Assembly (NCBI GenBank): GCA_038244815.1
Contig: JBBRTB010000004.1
Span: forward strand, 182,295 to 246,294
From: DASVHS01 sp038244815
Lineage (GTDB): Bacteria > Acidobacteriota > Thermoanaerobaculia > Gp7-AA8
Reading direction: 5' to 3'
DNA: 64,000 nt
This document shows positions 10,819 to 19,287 of this stretch, one piece after another. A program made the translations under genes and the position numbers. The notes beneath the pieces were generated by a model, which worked only from the letters and a program-made list of their open reading frames with translations, was not told the origin of the DNA and made no database searches. Position 1 is the first letter of the stretch, and each line of letters opens with the position of its first letter.

Positions 10819-11719
10819 TGAGCAGCTCCATCGCGCCTTTTGCGATCAACTCGTCGTACACGGCGGCGATCACGCCATCGCTCTCGCCGCCGCTGCGCGT
10901 CACGCGGATCGGCTTCGCGCCATCGTTGTCCGAGACGAAGGCGCGGATCGTCACCTGCCCTTCCTCTTCGGTGGCGTGCACGGCGATGGCAGAGTAGCAG
11001 TCCAGGCGCGTACCGAAGCGTTGCAGCACACCGCGCTCGCAACGCGCGGCCGCTTCGCTCTTCCTGTGTGTGATGGAGGCCGCCGCGCGCCTGCCGCCAT
11101 CGTTCGACTCCAGCGTTTCGATGGCCACGATGCCCTGGCCTGCCGCCGGAATCATCTCCTCGACGGAGAACCAGCTCGTGATGTCCGCGGCGCGGCCGAG
11201 GCGGGTGAGGCCGGCGCTGGCCAGGACGATGCCGGTGAGCTGGCCGGAACGGGCCTTGTCGACGCGCGTGTCGACGTTGCCGCGAACGGGCTCGATCGTG
11301 AGGTGCGGGTACTTCTCGATGAGCTGGGCACGGCGGCGGGGTGCGCTCGTTCCGACGACCGATCCGGATGGCAGCCCGGCAATGGCTCGACCCTCCGGCT
11401 GGATCCAGGCATCGCGCGGGTCGGCGCGCTCGAGAAACCCCGCCAGCACGAACTGCGCGGGCACGATCGAAGGCACGTCCTTGAGGCTATGCACGGCCAG
11501 GTCGATCGTTCCACGCTCCAGCGCTTCTTCCAGCTCCTTGATGAAGACCCCTTTGCCGCCGACGGCGGCCAGCGGCACGTCCTGGCGCCTGTCGCCCGTG
11601 GTGGTGATGGTCACGATCTCGGTGGCGAAGCCGGCTTCGTGCAGTTTGCGGGCGGTCTCGTTGGCCTGCCAGAGAGCGAGGCGGCTTCCCCGCGTGCCGA
11701 TGCGAAGTGGCGCGGCCAT
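10811..11719 (-). CDS. hemC: Porphobilinogen deaminase (hydroxymethylbilane synthase)
   Basis: 302 residues from the ATG at 11719, which overlaps the hemA stop as TGATG; the family start (PLRIGTRGSRLALWQA) supports this over the longer frame. It polymerises four porphobilinogens into hydroxymethylbilane. Visible landmarks are KGVFIKELEEAL, DLAVHSLKDVPS and the C-terminal cysteine that carries the dipyrromethane cofactor (RLDCYSAIAV). The usual glycine-rich context of that cysteine is changed here, but the Cys itself is kept. Second gene of the hemA-hemC-cobA/hemD set. Confidence 0.95.
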
Positions 11720-12981
11720 CACAGTCCAAAGATTTTTCGGATGGTCTGCCGCAGCGACTCGCGCTCCTGCGGTTCGTCGGAGACGTCCTTCAGTTTCAGG
11801 ATCGGGTAGTGGAGGATCTTGTTGATCATCTGCGTGGTCAGCATCTCGATGGCCTGGCGCTGTTCGGCGGTCACCGGTCCGAGCTTGCGCAGGCACTTCT
11901 CGACCTCAGCCACGCGGATCTTCTCCAGGCGCTGCTGCAGCTCCACGATCGTCGGCACCGCGTCCTGAGCGACGATCCGCCGGCGGAAGACCTCGACCTC
12001 TCGGCTGATGATCTCCTCCGCGTCCGCGGCCTTGCGCTGGCGAAGCTCGAGGTTCGCGTCGGCGACGTTCTGGAGGTCGTCGATGTTGTAGAGATAGGCA
12101 CCCTCGACCTTGGCGATGGCCGGATCGATGTTGCGCGGCACGGAGAGATCGACGAGAAACAGCGCGCGGTTGCGCCGCGTCTCCAGCGCGCGGCGGATCT
12201 GCGGCGCATCGATGAGGTAGTGCGGCGCGCCCGTCGACGCGATCACGATGTCGCACCCGGCCAGCCGCTCGTCGATGGATTCGAACTGCACGGCCTCACC
12301 TTCGAACCGCAGTGCCAGCTCCACGGCGCGCGCATGCGAACGATTGGCGACGAACACCTGCTTCACCTCATGCTCGTGGAGATGCTCGGCGGTCAGCTCC
12401 GCCATCTCGCCGGCGCCGAGGAGCAGGACGCGCAGGCCGCGCAGGTCGCCGAAGATCTTCCTGGCCAGCTCCACCGCTGCAAACGGGATGGACACGGCGT
12501 GCTCGCCGATGCCGGTCTCGGTGCGGATCTTCTTGGCCACGCGCATGGTGTTGTTGAACAGTTGCGTCAGCAGCGGATCGAGCGCTTCGTTCTCGCCGGC
12601 CACGCGAAAGGCGTTGCGCATCTGGCCGCCGATCTGCGGCTCGCCGAGGATCATGGAGTCGAGGCCGGAAGCGACGCGGAAGAGGTGCTTGACGACATCG
12701 GCGTAGCGCAGGATGTAGAGGTGACTCTCGAGCGTGGCGCGATCGGCTTCCGCGCACGCGCTCAACCAGTTGACGATCGACTCGATGACATCTTCGTTCG
12801 ACGCCGAGACCACCGCCTCGACGCGATTGCACGTCGACAGCAGGGCCGCCCCGTCGACGTTCGGCAGCGTGCGCAGCGAACGCACGAAGCCAGGCAGCTT
12901 CGAGTCCGGCACGCTCAGCCGCTCGCGCACCTCGACCGGCGCGGTGCGGTGATTCAGGCCGACCAGGACCAGGCTAGCCAT
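11719..12981 (-). CDS. hemA: Glutamyl-tRNA reductase
   Basis: 420 residues. The start at 12981 gives the family N-terminus MASLVLVGLNHRTAPVEVRE and overlaps the upstream ccsA-like gene by 8 bp. It reduces glutamyl-tRNA(Glu) to glutamate-1-semialdehyde with NADPH, the first committed step of C5-type heme synthesis. The catalytic cysteine lies in LLSTCNRVEA. LILGEPQIGGQ and the NADPH domain (VLLLGAGEMAELTAEHL) follow, then a helical dimerisation domain. Adjacency to a cytochrome-assembly gene of CcsA/YpjD type is a common arrangement in bacteria. Confidence 0.95.
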   Translation of the reverse strand: MASLVLVGLNHRTAPVEVRERLSVPDSKLPGFVRSLRTLPNVDGAALLSTCNRVEAVVSASNEDVIESIVNWLSACAEADRATLESHLYILRYADVVKHLFRVASGLDSMILGEPQIGGQMRNAFRVAGENEALDPLLTQLFNNTMRVAKKIRTETGIGEHAVSIPFAAVELARKIFGDLRGLRVLLLGAGEMAELTAEHLHEHEVKQVFVANRSHARAVELALRFEGEAVQFESIDERLAGCDIVIASTGAPHYLIDAPQIRRALETRRNRALFLVDLSVPRNIDPAIAKVEGAYLYNIDDLQNVADANLELRQRKAADAEEIISREVEVFRRRIVAQDAVPTIVELQQRLEKIRVAEVEKCLRKLGPVTAEQRQAIEMLTTQMINKILHYPILKLKDVSDEPQERESLRQTIRKIFGL

Positions 12982-13777
12982 GGGCGATCCCCAGGATGGC
13001 CACGATCGTGGCGATGAACGCGCCCGCCGAGAAGAACATCGTGCGCCGCGCGCGGTACGTACCACTGATGAACGACTGCAGGAGAACGGCGAAGAAGATC
13101 CAGGCGATGACCGCGCCGACCTCTTTGGCGTTCGGCACCATCAGGTCCGCCGTCGTCCGATACGACCAGATCACACCGGCGATCAGGCCGAGGGTGTAGA
13201 TGCTGAAGCCGATGGCCAGAGCGCGATAGCTCACCATCTTGCAGACATTCAGACTGGGAATGAGATCCCACAGCGCGCCGCGGCGTTTCTGTTTCAGGGA
13301 GCGGTCCTGTACGTACGCCAGCACCGTGAACGCCAGGCCGATCAGCAGAGCAGCGACCCCTACGGTCGACAGCAGCAGGTGCGTCGTGAAAAGCGACGAG
13401 CGCATGCCGGGATCGAGATGCGCGAACGGCTCGCCCACGACCGCCGCCAGCGCCAGAAGGATGAACACCAGCGGATACACGAAGAACGACGCCGCGTACA
13501 CGCGATAGCGGGCGTAGAGCACCAACTCCACCACAAACACCATCCATCCCATGAACGACGCCGCCTCGGGCAGATTCGTGAGCGGAGGGTGGCCCGTGCG
13601 CACGCAGATCGTGCCGATCCAGAACGTGTGCGCGACGAAGCCGGCGATCATCAGAACCAGCGCCGCCAGCTGCGGACGCTTGTCTCTAGTGAACAGCGAC
13701 GCCAGCGCCACCACCGTGCCCGCTCCGTAGAAGAGCAGCGCCAGATACAGCGAGTCGGTCGGAGCGAGATGGATCAT
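12974..13777 (-). CDS. Cytochrome c assembly (CcsA/YpjD-like) membrane protein
   Basis: 267 residues from the ATG at 13777, which overlaps the GNAT stop as ATGA. About eight transmembrane segments are visible. The family features include TNLPEAASFMGWMVF (position of the tryptophan-rich heme-handling loop) and ISGTYRARRTMFFSAGAF near the end. Proteins of this kind handle heme for cytochrome c maturation or are YpjD-like partners of hemA. The full WWD motif of true CcsA is not obvious, so the exact role is uncertain. It sits directly upstream of hemA. Confidence 0.85.
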   Translation of the reverse strand: MIHLAPTDSLYLALLFYGAGTVVALASLFTRDKRPQLAALVLMIAGFVAHTFWIGTICVRTGHPPLTNLPEAASFMGWMVFVVELVLYARYRVYAASFFVYPLVFILLALAAVVGEPFAHLDPGMRSSLFTTHLLLSTVGVAALLIGLAFTVLAYVQDRSLKQKRRGALWDLIPSLNVCKMVSYRALAIGFSIYTLGLIAGVIWSYRTTADLMVPNAKEVGAVIAWIFFAVLLQSFISGTYRARRTMFFSAGAFIATIVAILGIAHG

Positions 13778-14259
13778 TCCGTCAGCTTTTTGCAGAACAC
13801 AAGCTTGTCGTCTTCGATTCTGTAGAAGTCCTTGATCCGCGAGATCTCCGCATAACCGGCCCGCTCGTAAAACCGGATCGTCGAGGCGTAGCTCATCTTG
13901 GACGACGTCTCGATCAGCAGCATTCGTCCACGCTGCCGCCGCACTTCGTTCTCGACGTGCCGCAGCAGCACCTGGCCGAATCCCCGGCCTTGCTGCTTCG
14001 GATCGACGGCGATCCAGTACAGATCGTAAACCCCATCGGTCAGCGGTGTCGCCCCGAACGTCACATATCCCTGCACCTGGCCTTCCGGCTCCTCGAGGAC
14101 AGCGGTCACGTAGTCCTTGCGCTCGGGATGCTTCTCGTCGAGATAGATGTCGACCAGCTCGATCGCGCACCGCACCTCTTCTTCCGTGAAAAGCATGCAG
14201 GCAACGAGGAGGCCCAGGATGCGTTCGCGATCGTTACGTTGGGCGGGACGGATGTTCAT
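13774..14259 (-). CDS. GNAT family N-acetyltransferase
   Basis: 161 residues from the ATG at 14259 (MNIRPAQRNDRERIL, the usual GNAT beginning); an in-frame ATG 18 bp upstream is possible. The acetyl-CoA motif is IAVDPKQQGRGFGQVLLRHVE, where the R/Q-x-x-G-x-G/A loop is QQGRGFG. It overlaps the preceding ATP-grasp gene by 26 bp. By position it belongs to the kamA / ATP-grasp / ATP-grasp group, so its substrate may be an amino group on beta-lysine or on a product of the ligases. That is inference. It is clearly shorter than the known beta-lysine acetyltransferases (AblB, ~270 residues). Confidence 0.88.
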   Translation of the reverse strand: MNIRPAQRNDRERILGLLVACMLFTEEEVRCAIELVDIYLDEKHPERKDYVTAVLEEPEGQVQGYVTFGATPLTDGVYDLYWIAVDPKQQGRGFGQVLLRHVENEVRRQRGRMLLIETSSKMSYASTIRFYERAGYAEISRIKDFYRIEDDKLVFCKKLTE

Positions 14260-15235
14260 GCGGGGCGCGGGCGGCAATCATAAGCTCATTGAGAAAATCG
14301 GCGAACTCGATGCCCGCCGCCTCCAGAGCCCTCCGGAAGCCGGTGTCTTTGCCGATGTCGGGATTCGGGTTTACGTCCAGAATGCAGAGCTCGCCATTCT
14401 CACGCTGGCGGACGTCGAACCGGGCGTAGCCGCCGAGGGACAGGACGCCCGCGGCGCGAGTACAGAGGGCGGCCAGTCTGGCGCGCAGGTCGTCGTCGAT
14501 TTCGGCCGGCGTGCGGTTCGTCGTCCCGCGATCCTCCACCGAGCCAGCCGACCACTTCGCCTTCCATCCCACCACGCGCTGTGCGGGGGTGAGCTCGCTG
14601 GCGAAGACGATCTCGCCCGGCGGCAGCAGGACGATGCCGTCGCGTCCGTAGAACGTAGCCTGATTGAGCTCCCGGCCGGGGATGAACTCTTCCACGAGCG
14701 CGGGCTGCCGGTACGTGCGCAGGACATGGGTGCAGCGGGCGATCACCGAGGCCCGGGACGTGCAGACGGATTCGGCGTCGATGCCGATGCCCGCGTCCTC
14801 GAGCGAAGGCTTGACGATCCAGGTCCCGTCCAGCGGCGGCACGTCGCCCTCGCTGGTCACGCGAAAGCCGCGCGGCACCGCCACACCCGCGGCCTCCAGC
14901 AACTGCCTGGTCATCCACTTGTCACCGCAGATTCCGGTGGCGATCGGGTCACACCCGGTGAACGGCAATCCAAGCATCTCCAGCGTCAGCGCAAAGTGCA
15001 TCTCCCACTGTGGATTGCCCTCGACACCCTCACAGAGATTGATGACCACGTCGGGCTTGTCACCCCGCAGCAGTTCGATCGTCGCGCGGACATCGCGAAC
15101 CGGCAGCAATTTTCCGCCCGTGAGCGCGGCGATCTCGCGCGCGGTCTCCACGACTTCTTCCTCACCGATCCTCTCGATGGCGTTGAGGTGCGTCTTCAGC
15201 GCGGCGTCGTCGTTGTAGGCGACGGCGATCTTCAA
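14234..15235 (-). CDS. ATP-grasp ligase, D-Ala-D-Ala ligase-like (second of pair)
   Basis: 333 residues. The only convincing start is a TTG at 15235 that overlaps the stop of the upstream ATP-grasp gene as TTGA; it gives LKIAVAYNDDAALKTHLNA, a typical pre-ATP-grasp N-terminus. The ATP-grasp core follows: GTWIVKPSLEDAGIGID (lysine and glycine-rich loop), LVEEFIPGREL and the Mg-binding ILDVNPNPDIG. Such enzymes join a carboxylate to an amine through an acyl phosphate. VVINLCEGVEGNPQWEMHFA is shared in kind with its neighbour, so the two are probably ancient paralogues with different substrates. The cassette context suggests peptide-like ligation. Confidence 0.85.
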   Translation of the reverse strand: MKIAVAYNDDAALKTHLNAIERIGEEEVVETAREIAALTGGKLLPVRDVRATIELLRGDKPDVVINLCEGVEGNPQWEMHFALTLEMLGLPFTGCDPIATGICGDKWMTRQLLEAAGVAVPRGFRVTSEGDVPPLDGTWIVKPSLEDAGIGIDAESVCTSRASVIARCTHVLRTYRQPALVEEFIPGRELNQATFYGRDGIVLLPPGEIVFASELTPAQRVVGWKAKWSAGSVEDRGTTNRTPAEIDDDLRARLAALCTRAAGVLSLGGYARFDVRQRENGELCILDVNPNPDIGKDTGFRRALEAAGIEFADFLNELMIAARAPHEHPSRPT

Positions 15236-16191
15236 GCGTTCCACCTGCGGATGGCGCTGTCGACGACCGCACCGATCACCTGGTCGTACTTCCAGCCGAT
15301 GCCGGTGGCCAGGATGATGAGATCGCTCGTCACCGGATTCATCCCCGGCAGCGGATTGACCTCGACGAAGTTGGGGATGCCGTCGCGATCGCGGCGGATG
15401 TCGACGCGCGCGACGTCGCGCAAATCGAACGCGTTCCAGACGTCGAGTGCGACTGACTCCAGCTCCTCGTCGCGAAATGTCCTGTACTCGACGCGTTGCA
15501 GATAGTCGCGCTTCACCTCGAGCGAGTAGATGAACGGCTCGCCGGATCGCAAAGGAAGGACCTGCATCACTCCGATCGGCTCGCCGTCGATGATGCCGAC
15601 CGTGTACTCGTCGCCGGAGAGAAACTCTTCGACCAGGACCGGCCCGTATCGCGACAGACGCTCGACGGCCGCATCGAGCGCGGCCTGATCGGCGCAATAC
15701 GAAGCCGCTGTGATCCCCATCGACGACCCTTCGCTGCACGGTTTGGCGAAAAGCGGAAAAGTGCAGGTGTAGGTGTAGGTGCCGGCTTCAGCCGGCACTG
15801 CGCCGGCTGAAGCCGGCGCCCACACGACCCACGGCGCCGTGGGAATCCCGGCGGCCCTGGCCACCGTCTTGGCCAATGCCTTGTCCAGCGTCAGTCCGAT
15901 CGCCAGCGCCGGCGAAGCCGTACACGGAATCCCATACATCTCCAGCAGCGCCGGCACCTGCGACTCGCGTCCGCGCCCGCCCACTCCCTCGGCGAGATTG
16001 AAGACGCCGTCGACGCGCTCCCGGGCCAGGCCGTCCAGCAGCTCCACGCCCCATCCGAGCCGCACGGGATCATGCCCGTTCGCCCGAAGCGCTCCCTCCA
16101 GGGCCTGAATGGTCTCCTCGGAATCGAACTCTTCGAACCGGTCGCCCATCGCTCCGGGCGGCTTGAGGTTGAAGGTCAGTCCGATCCGCAT
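15232..16191 (-). CDS. ATP-grasp ligase, D-Ala-D-Ala ligase-like (first of pair)
   Basis: 319 residues. The ATG at 16191 directly abuts the kamA stop with no gap. Family features are VDGVFNLAEGVGGRGRESQV, LFAKPCSEGSSMGI (ATP-binding lysine and glycine loop), LVEEFLSGDEYTVGII, and FVEVNPLPGMNP, the classic D-Ala-D-Ala ligase metal signature. Between the N-terminal domain and the ATP-grasp core, residues ~124-144 are encoded by a double palindrome that looks inserted (see 15779-15819). Murein-type ddl genes usually sit with mur genes; here the partner is lysine 2,3-aminomutase, so a non-murein substrate is likelier. Confidence 0.87.
   Translation of the reverse strand: MRIGLTFNLKPPGAMGDRFEEFDSEETIQALEGALRANGHDPVRLGWGVELLDGLARERVDGVFNLAEGVGGRGRESQVPALLEMYGIPCTASPALAIGLTLDKALAKTVARAAGIPTAPWVVWAPASAGAVPAEAGTYTYTCTFPLFAKPCSEGSSMGITAASYCADQAALDAAVERLSRYGPVLVEEFLSGDEYTVGIIDGEPIGVMQVLPLRSGEPFIYSLEVKRDYLQRVEYRTFRDEELESVALDVWNAFDLRDVARVDIRRDRDGIPNFVEVNPLPGMNPVTSDLIILATGIGWKYDQVIGAVVDSAIRRWNA
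15779..15819. repeat. Double palindrome (REP-like) inside ATP-grasp gene
   Basis: Two back-to-back 20-bp hairpins separated by one base: GTGCCGGCTTCAGCCGGCAC and GCGCCGGCTGAAGCCGGCGC. They are preceded by three GTGTAG/GTGCAG-like hexamers (15763-15778). The reading frame stays open through the element and encodes APASAGAVPAEAGTYTYT, in an inter-domain linker. The centres CCGGCTGAAGCCGG and CCGGCTTCAGCCGG are the same sequence in opposite orientation. Confidence 0.85.
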
Positions 16192-17547
16192 TTACTCGGT
16201 GGCGCTTCTTCGCGGCTTGATCTTCACTCCCTTGGGGATGTCGCGCACCGGCTGGGGCTCGAAGCGATCGGCGGTGCGGTTGAGCAGCTTGGCGATGCCG
16301 CGCTCGGGTATCGATTCGCGGTCGCTGCAGCGGTCGCACGAATGCGGCTGGCGGGGCACGTCGTCGTAGCGCCCGATCACTCCTTCGAAGTTCCGGTAGA
16401 CGATGGAGTCGCCGTAGTTGCCGAGGACGTAGTTGGGCATGAGGGGAACCTTGCCTCCGCCGCCCGGCGCGTCCATCACGAACTGCGGGATGGCCAGACC
16501 GGATGTGTGACCGCGCAGGAACTCCATGATCTCGATGCCTTCGCCGACGGAGGTGCGGAAGTGCTCGGCGCCCATGACCTGATCGCAGAGGTAGAGGTAG
16601 TAGGGACGCACGCGGATCTTCATCAGTCCCTGGACGAGGTCGCGCATGGTGTACGCGCAGTCGTTGACACCGCGCAGCAGCACGGCCTGGTTGTTCACCG
16701 GGATGCCGGCGCGCAGCAGGCGATCGCACGCGGCGGCGGACTCCGGCGTGATCTCGTTGGGGTGATTGAAGTGCGTGTTGATCCAGATGGGGTGGTACTT
16801 CTCGAGGACCGACGTCAGCTCGGCGTCGATGCGCTGCGGCAGGAAGACCGGCACACGCGAGCCGAAGCGGATGATCTCGACGTGAGGGATGGCGCGCAGG
16901 CCGGCCAGGATCTTCTCGAGGTACGAAAGCGACAACGAAAGCGGATCGCCGCCGCTGACGATGACGTCGCGGATCTCCGGATGATCGGCCACGTACTGGA
17001 TCATCGCCTCGATCTTGCGCTGGCCGGTGGTGCCGTCCTCGTCCACCCATTTGCGCTTCCGCGTGCAATAGCGGCAGTACAGCGGGCAATACGAGGTGAC
17101 GAGAAAGAGGCAGCGGTCGGGATACCGGTGAACGATGCCGGTGACGGGTGAGTCGCCTTCTTCGTTCAGCGGATCCCAGACCAGCTCACCGGGATTTATC
17201 GCTTCATCCGGATGGGGCACCGACTGCACGCGCAGCGGGTCGCGCGGATTGTCGAAATCGATGAGGCAGAGATAGTAGGGAGTGATGGCGGTGCGATAGA
17301 GCTCGAAGATCTCCGTCATTCGCGCGATCGAGAACTCGTCGATCTTGAAGAGCTCCGTGATCTGCTCGAGCGTGGTGACACGATTCTTCTGCTGCCACTT
17401 CCAATCGTTCCACTGCTCGTCGCTGACGTTGGGATAGAGCCGCTCGCGGTTGCGGCGGTAGGTGTCGAGATGATTTTTGCGGGGGGACGGAGAGGGCTGT
17501 GCTAGTGGTGAGGCGGACGGAGGTTCGTCGATCTGTACGGAGGTCAT
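16192..17547 (-). CDS. kamA: Lysine 2,3-aminomutase (radical SAM)
   Basis: 451 residues, the length of true lysine aminomutases rather than the shorter EpmB. The radical-SAM cluster motif is CPLYCRYCTRKRKW. The PLP lysine lies in MDAPGGGGKVPL, and the two aspartates that hold the substrate amino groups appear to be those in ACDRLLRAGIP and FVMDAPGG. The reaction converts L-alpha-lysine to L-beta-lysine in the cytoplasm. An extra C-x-x-C (HSCDRCSDRES) lies near residue 400. The gene directly abuts two ATP-grasp ligases and a GNAT, so beta-lysine may be a building block for a small conjugate or osmolyte made by the cluster. Confidence 0.94.
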   Translation of the reverse strand: MTSVQIDEPPSASPLAQPSPSPRKNHLDTYRRNRERLYPNVSDEQWNDWKWQQKNRVTTLEQITELFKIDEFSIARMTEIFELYRTAITPYYLCLIDFDNPRDPLRVQSVPHPDEAINPGELVWDPLNEEGDSPVTGIVHRYPDRCLFLVTSYCPLYCRYCTRKRKWVDEDGTTGQRKIEAMIQYVADHPEIRDVIVSGGDPLSLSLSYLEKILAGLRAIPHVEIIRFGSRVPVFLPQRIDAELTSVLEKYHPIWINTHFNHPNEITPESAAACDRLLRAGIPVNNQAVLLRGVNDCAYTMRDLVQGLMKIRVRPYYLYLCDQVMGAEHFRTSVGEGIEIMEFLRGHTSGLAIPQFVMDAPGGGGKVPLMPNYVLGNYGDSIVYRNFEGVIGRYDDVPRQPHSCDRCSDRESIPERGIAKLLNRTADRFEPQPVRDIPKGVKIKPRRSATE

Positions 17548-17643
17548 GGCGCGCTCCCTTTCTGCGTGCGACTGGGTATCTTCCGGAACCGAATCAGTGA
17601 CGGTCCCGGGCGAAATGTCGATTTGTGAATTGCGATCATCGAG

Positions 17644-18903
17644 TCACTTGGCTTCGGCCGTTTCGAGCAAGTGGTCCGCCGAATACGGTTGAAACAAGTG
17701 TACGGCATGATCGGGCACCCAAACGCGAAAGATTGTGCCCTGGTCGGTGGCCTTCTGATCGTAGATCTCGGCGACCTCGTGGAGCCGCGCGGCCATCCGC
17801 GAATCCTCGTGGGACAGCTCCACGGTCATCAGTTCGCCGCCGGCGCGTTCGCGCGCCCGGATCGTGTCCACCAGCGTCTCGATGCCTTCGCCGGTCAGCG
17901 CGGACACGACAATCGCTCCCCGGTGGCGGGGGCGCATGAACTGCTCGTCGATCCGATCGGACTTGTTGTAGACCTCGGCCACGCGATCGGAGTCGACACC
18001 GAGGTCATTGAGAACCTCCTGGCCGATCTCCCGCTGTTCCTCGAACTGCGGGTGGCTGGCGTCGATCACGTGGAGTACGAGATCGGCAGAAACCGCCTCT
18101 TCCATCGTCGAACGAAATGAGGCCACGAGGTGGTGGGGCAGCTTCCGGATGAATCCCACGGTATCGATGATGACGGTCGGCCGGGGAGTCTCGAAGGCGG
18201 CGCGTTGCGACTTGGCGTCGAGCGTGGCAAAAAGCTTGTCGGCGGCCGCGGCACTGCCTTCGGTCAGCCGGTTGAAGAGCGTCGACTTCCCGGCATTGGT
18301 GTAGCCGACCAGCGCCACCGTGTACGTCGCGTGGCGCGACTTGCGCTGGGTCTCGCGGGTCTTCTCGATCTTCTTCAGTTCCTCTTTGAGGCGGCTGATC
18401 CGGGTGCGCACGATGCGGCGGTCGAGCTCGAGCTGCGTTTCACCGACACCACGCTTCGCGCCCGCACCTGCTCCCTGCCGCGAAAGATGAGACCACTGCC
18501 TGGTCAGCCGCGGCAGCATGTACTCGAGCTGCGCCAACTCCACCTGGGTGCGCGACTCGCGGCTGCGCGCGCGTCCAGCGAAGATCTCCAGAATCAGCCC
18601 GCTGCGGTCGATGACCGGAACCTCGATGATCTTCTCGAGGTTGCGCACCTGGGCGGGCGAAAGATCGTCGTCGAAGACGATCAGCGTAGCCTCGTACTTC
18701 CTGGCCAACGACTTCACTTCCTCGGCTTTGCCGCTGCCGATGAACGTGCCCGGATCGGGATGCGGACGTTTGCCGAGGATGCGGTGGACCACGGTGCCGC
18801 CAGCGGTCTCCACCAGCTTGGTCAGTTCTTCGAGGTGTTCGAGCGCGGCAGTTCGCGTCAGATCAGGAAGGATGAGACCAGCGGCGATGACTTTGTCGAG
18901 CAT
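17644..18903 (-). CDS. hflX: GTPase HflX
   Basis: 419 residues. An N-terminal glycine-rich HflX domain (about 1-180, with FIGSGKAEEVKSLA and the helical linker) is followed by a GTPase domain with G1 GYTNAGKST, G3 DTVGFIRKLPHHLVASFRST and G4 YNKSDR. HflX binds stalled ribosomes and splits them under stress. The C-terminal ~60 residues form a small extra alpha/beta domain. A 96-bp gap separates it from kamA, so it may be a separate transcription unit. Confidence 0.95.
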   Translation of the reverse strand: MLDKVIAAGLILPDLTRTAALEHLEELTKLVETAGGTVVHRILGKRPHPDPGTFIGSGKAEEVKSLARKYEATLIVFDDDLSPAQVRNLEKIIEVPVIDRSGLILEIFAGRARSRESRTQVELAQLEYMLPRLTRQWSHLSRQGAGAGAKRGVGETQLELDRRIVRTRISRLKEELKKIEKTRETQRKSRHATYTVALVGYTNAGKSTLFNRLTEGSAAAADKLFATLDAKSQRAAFETPRPTVIIDTVGFIRKLPHHLVASFRSTMEEAVSADLVLHVIDASHPQFEEQREIGQEVLNDLGVDSDRVAEVYNKSDRIDEQFMRPRHRGAIVVSALTGEGIETLVDTIRARERAGGELMTVELSHEDSRMAARLHEVAEIYDQKATDQGTIFRVWVPDHAVHLFQPYSADHLLETAEAK

Positions 18904-18956
18904 TAACGGTGGTGGCGATAACTATACAGAGGTTCGGACATTCCCGGATGGGGTTG

Positions 18957-19049
18957 GCGGTTAGCGGGAAGCGGGAAACCGGTAGCCGGTAGCCGGTAAC
19001 CCCGGCGACCCGGCGACCCAGCGACCCAACGACCCGGCTACCGGCTAAC
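18957..19049. repeat. Intergenic degenerate repeats left of the mobile element
   Basis: Tandem, imperfect units of GGTAGCC/GGTTAGC followed by CGGCGACC/CAGCGACC, ending ACCGGCTAAC. There is no gene in this stretch. The same unit types continue on the far side of the mobile element at 26571-26790, which shows that the element landed inside one repeat-rich intergenic region between hflX and waaA. Confidence 0.8.
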
Positions 19050-19074
19050 TGTTGCGTCTCAGGACGTTGTTCCT
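19050..19074 (+). repeat. Left terminal inverted repeat of the element
   Basis: 25 bp starting TGTTGCGTC, with TCAGGACGTTGTT at 19059-19071. It is preceded directly by GCTAAC. It overlaps the stop codon of the transposase remnant, as expected for the right-hand end of an IS481/IS3-type element. Confidence 0.75.
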
Positions 19075-19180
19075 ACCCGGCGACTGATTGGGGATTGTAG
19101 CCGGGCGCTGAGTGAGCACGGTGGTAGTTAAAGAGGTGTATGCACGGCCACTTGCCGGGTGGGGAGTCGTTGGCTGCTCA
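19073..19180 (-). pseudogene. C-terminal remnant of an IS481/IS3-type transposase
   Basis: Reading leftward from ~19177 to the TAG at 19073-19075 gives WPCIHLFNYHRAHSAPGYNP followed by QSVAG and stop. NYHRAHSA-GYNP is the familiar C-terminal signature of rve integrase-core transposases of the IS481/IS3 group. An in-frame stop precedes it at ~19178, and no N-terminal half is found elsewhere in the window, so only the last ~33 codons survive. It lies between the left terminal repeat and hsdM. Confidence 0.8.
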
Positions 19181-19287
19181 GTCTTGCCGACTCAGGAGAC
19201 ACGCTTCGTCGCCGCGTCGACCTCGTTCTGATTCGGATTGATCATCAGCGACGCCGCGTAGTTCGACTTCGCCTCCGCCTTCTGAAA

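Noticed and set aside
16192..17547. EF-P beta-lysylation enzyme EpmB
   Set aside because: The length (451 residues) and substrate-binding aspartates fit lysine 2,3-aminomutase, and no epmA or efp gene is adjacent.
18957..19049. CRISPR array (also considered at 26695-26800)
   Set aside because: The units are 6-8 bp, degenerate and adjacent, with no constant spacers and no cas genes.
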